From positions 67,678,119 through 67,742,118 of the forward strand of contig CM034533.1 of the NCBI GenBank assembly GCA_020002185.1: DNA of 64,000 nt, in the 5' to 3' direction. The translations under genes were made by a program, and so were the position numbers. This DNA is from Paraescarpia echinospica. Its lineage: Eukaryota > Annelida > Polychaeta > Sabellida > Siboglinidae. Positions 62,085-64,000 of this stretch are shown here, piece by piece (position 1 is the first letter of the stretch; each line of letters begins with the position of its first letter). A model generated the notes under the pieces. That model did no database searches and was not told where the DNA came from. It saw only the letters and a program-made list of their open reading frames with translations.

Positions 62085-62838
62085 AAGTTCATTTGCATCG
62101 TATCCGACCAGTCTTGTAGTTTTGTCAGGTCTTCTTGTAGAGAGTTGGAGGAGTTGATGTCGTTTGTCAATGCAGAGTAGAGCTTGGTGTCGTCTGCAAA
62201 CATGGAGGTCAGATTATAAATGTGTCCCGGGATATCGCTGACAAACATTGTGAATAGTATTGGTCCCAGGACTGACTCCAGATGAACTCCGCTAAGTACA
62301 CTGCTCCAGTCTGATTGTTCTCCGTGTACTGATACCTTCTGTCTCCGGTCACACAGGAATGCTTCTATCCATCCTAAGGTTTTGATTCCTAGATTTCCAA
62401 CTGTTTGAGAAGGCGCTGGTGTGGGACGGTGTCAAAAGCGTTTGCATAATCAAGGTAGATTAAGTCAACAGGTAGGTTGTGCATCAAAGCCTCAGTCCAG
62501 ACATTCAGCGCGTCCAACAAGTTTGTGGTTGTACTTTTTCCGGCAGTGAAGCCATGCTGTTGCTCACGTTCGAGGTGATTTATATTGATGTGTTCTATGA
62601 GCTGTTCAACAATCACTTTCACTAGAGTCTTGCAGATGATTGACGTCAGAGACACCGGTGTGTAATTTGCTGGGTTGCTCTTCTCAGATTTCTTGTAGAT
62701 GGGACAAATGATAGCATCTTTCCATTGTCTTGGCAGGATTGATGTGTTTATGCTTGAGTTGAAGATTATGTTGAGAGGCATACCTAGTTGGCTTGCCGTC
62801 TCCTTCAGGATTTTTGGGCTAACGCCATCAATTTTCAT
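62085..62838 (-). mobile_element. LINE 5' part, right arm
   Basis: Minus-strand RT: KIDGVSPKILKETASQLGMP, SSINTSILPRQWKDAIICPI (no stop, unlike the left arm), VDLIYLDYANAFDTVPHQR, MFADDTKLYSALT, ending MNLHPDKYHV where the gypsy LTR begins. Confidence 0.85.
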
Positions 62839-62929
62839 CAGTCATAAAAAAATTTCATCAATTATAAAATATAAAGAATGTCAACAGTGATCTATAACAC
62901 AACCATGTTCAATTGTTTGTACCTTTCAG

Positions 62930-63033
62930 AACCTTTCAGAAACCGAAACAAAACTCTTATTTGGACATTTACTTTTAGAATTGGAACAATTCGGTGCGTT
63001 GCACCAAGTGGTGCTGTCGTGTCTATGTGCCAC
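62930..63033 (-). pseudogene. THAP-domain exon, right arm
   Basis: The same THAP start on the minus strand, with GTG replacing ATG at 63033 and CSNSKSKCPNK followed by a one-base shift into LFRFLKG. Expected 5' exon of the transposase in the loop. Confidence 0.7.
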
Positions 63034-63544
63034 CGTGTAGTTCTCCTAGATCGCCGCCAGAGGGCGGTGTTGCATGCTGGCTTCACTAAAAACAGCGGAG
63101 TGGCGCCTATTTCCGTCTATTCTGTTTGGTTAAATAGCCTATTGTTGGAACAACAGAATGCAACAGTATATGCATTAATGACCTAACATCAGAGAAACAA
63201 TATAGTAAGTCAATAAGCTACAAATGAATAAGGTATATAAATGTATAATTTGGATGCCAGCTTCAGTATTATAATACTACAGCATTCTAGAAACACAAAT
63301 GTGCGTTTTGTAATCTAAAAATGGATTGTTGTATGTGTGTGTTTAGTTCTATGTTTATGAATTGAAATATGTAAATGTTATGTTGAGGCATTTATCAAAA
63401 TGTAGCAGTGGAACACTTTCTGATCACAAGTATATTTAGAAAAGGATACCACTATAAATACTGTTCTGACACTTACTGTTATTATCAGACAATTGTTGTC
63501 TTATGGAACGCTGTTTCATACATGTTGTCTACATTGTCAGATAT

Positions 63545-63835
63545 GTGGAGCGCAGTGGCACAGTAGCTAGAGCATCTGAATTGAGGGAACCCAGGTTCGA
63601 ATCCTGTGCTGCCGTATCGAACCTTGGACAAATTATTTCGCTCTATGATGCTTCAGTTCATTCAGGTGTATAGATAAATATCCACCACTGGCTACCGACT
63701 GTGGTGAATAGTTTTCACGCATTAATTGCAGCGTGGCTTAATGCTTCTCAGAGAAGTCAAAATGGTGTTCAATTGAACAGGTCTGCCAGGGAGTACTGAA
63801 GACGGGATACTGTGCTATATAAAAACTTACATTTT
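63545..63835 (+). mobile_element. Full-length-looking tRNA-derived SINE
   Basis: Begins TGGAGCGCAGTGGCACAGTA, with the B box GGTTCGAATCC at 63594-63604, followed by a body with CAGGTCTGCCAGGGAGTA and an end GCTATATAAAAACTTACATT. It is the longer relative of the SINE at 18404-18653 and defines the tail seen at 23684-23815. Confidence 0.85.
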
Positions 63836-63840
63836 TATTG

Positions 63841-64000
63841 GAAAATGTATATCTTATAAACATAACAATTTGGTGGTGTATAATAAACCTGCTATATGTA
63901 TTTGTGCTGCGTGTTCTTTCACATGTAAATAATTATTTTTAGATGCATTTTGTCATGCTGTTTTTGTGTATAATATTAGTGTTATTTTTGACACTCTCCC
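63841..64000. other. Window end, nothing recognised
   Basis: AT-rich sequence without features. Confidence 0.4.

Larger units (their letters stand above)
51427..63518. mobile_element. 12-kb foldback P-like transposon with nested retroelements
   Basis: The outer ends are inverted repeats of about 650-700 bp (51427-52110 against 62810-63518), starting CATGTAT and sharing AACAGC.TTCCATAAGACAAC. Each arm contains a THAP N-terminal exon and, at the same inner position, the start of the same LINE. The loop holds minus-strand P-element/THAP9-type transposase segments (58933-59890). I infer that the right arm is the original 5' end of a minus-strand P-like element and the left arm is its inverted duplicate. 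No clear target-site duplication was seen at the outer ends. Confidence 0.65.

Overview
The window is animal nuclear DNA. It has spliced genes with GT/AG introns and TATA-type promoters, long CA/TG, TAG and GA microsatellites, tRNA-derived SINEs, CR1/Jockey-like LINEs, a gypsy LTR element, and pogo-like and P-like DNA transposons. The only well-preserved host genes encode a secreted protein with a peritrophin-A (CBM14) chitin-binding domain followed by a LamG/concanavalin-A-like domain. That pairing, with the SINE and repeat types, suggests a marine lophotrochozoan, most likely a mollusc in which such proteins occur in shell or cuticle matrix. The organism is inferred, not proven.

Layout. A roughly 32-kb unit is tandemly duplicated. 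Unit 1 carries gene A1 (exons at 1-5196) and the degraded paralogue B1 (16962-23349). Unit 2 carries gene A2 (32185-37483) and the remnant B2 (50865-51425). A1 and A2 have seven coding exons with identical lengths (55, 144, 234, 398, 106, 89 and 21 nt; A1 exon 1 is cut by the window edge) and encode about 348 aa. By eye they differ at about 9 coding positions, while their introns differ more and carry indels. B1 keeps most splice sites but has frameshifts, a SINE inside exon 3 and a large loss in exon 4. B2 has lost its signal-peptide exon.

The spacers differ by unit-specific insertions that postdate the duplication: a CR1-like LINE (9931-12178) only in unit 1, and a 1.34-kb foldback element (47179-48520) plus a local re-duplication (44729-47172) only in unit 2. 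Between B1 and A2 lie a compact TA-flanked pogo-like transposon (27027-29460) with a two-exon pipsqueak-HTH/CENPB-HTH gene, an Asp-rich minus-strand minisatellite (24543-24966), and the A2 promoter with a 5' UTR exon (about 30962-31053).

From 51.4 to 63.5 kb, B2 is interrupted by a 12-kb inverted-repeat structure. Its outer arms carry THAP-domain fragments and its loop carries P-element/THAP9-type transposase fragments, so it looks like a foldback P-like transposon. Both arms contain the same LINE family, each broken by a degenerate gypsy element. In the left arm the gypsy copy has two LTRs and a 5-bp target duplication. The loop also holds a frameshifted plus-strand gene of a PIN/FEN1-like family with a Cys-rich tail.

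The A genes are the only convincing functional genes. They probably make a chitin-associated extracellular matrix protein. Almost everything else is decaying mobile DNA that records the order of events: duplication first, then lineage-specific insertions in each unit.
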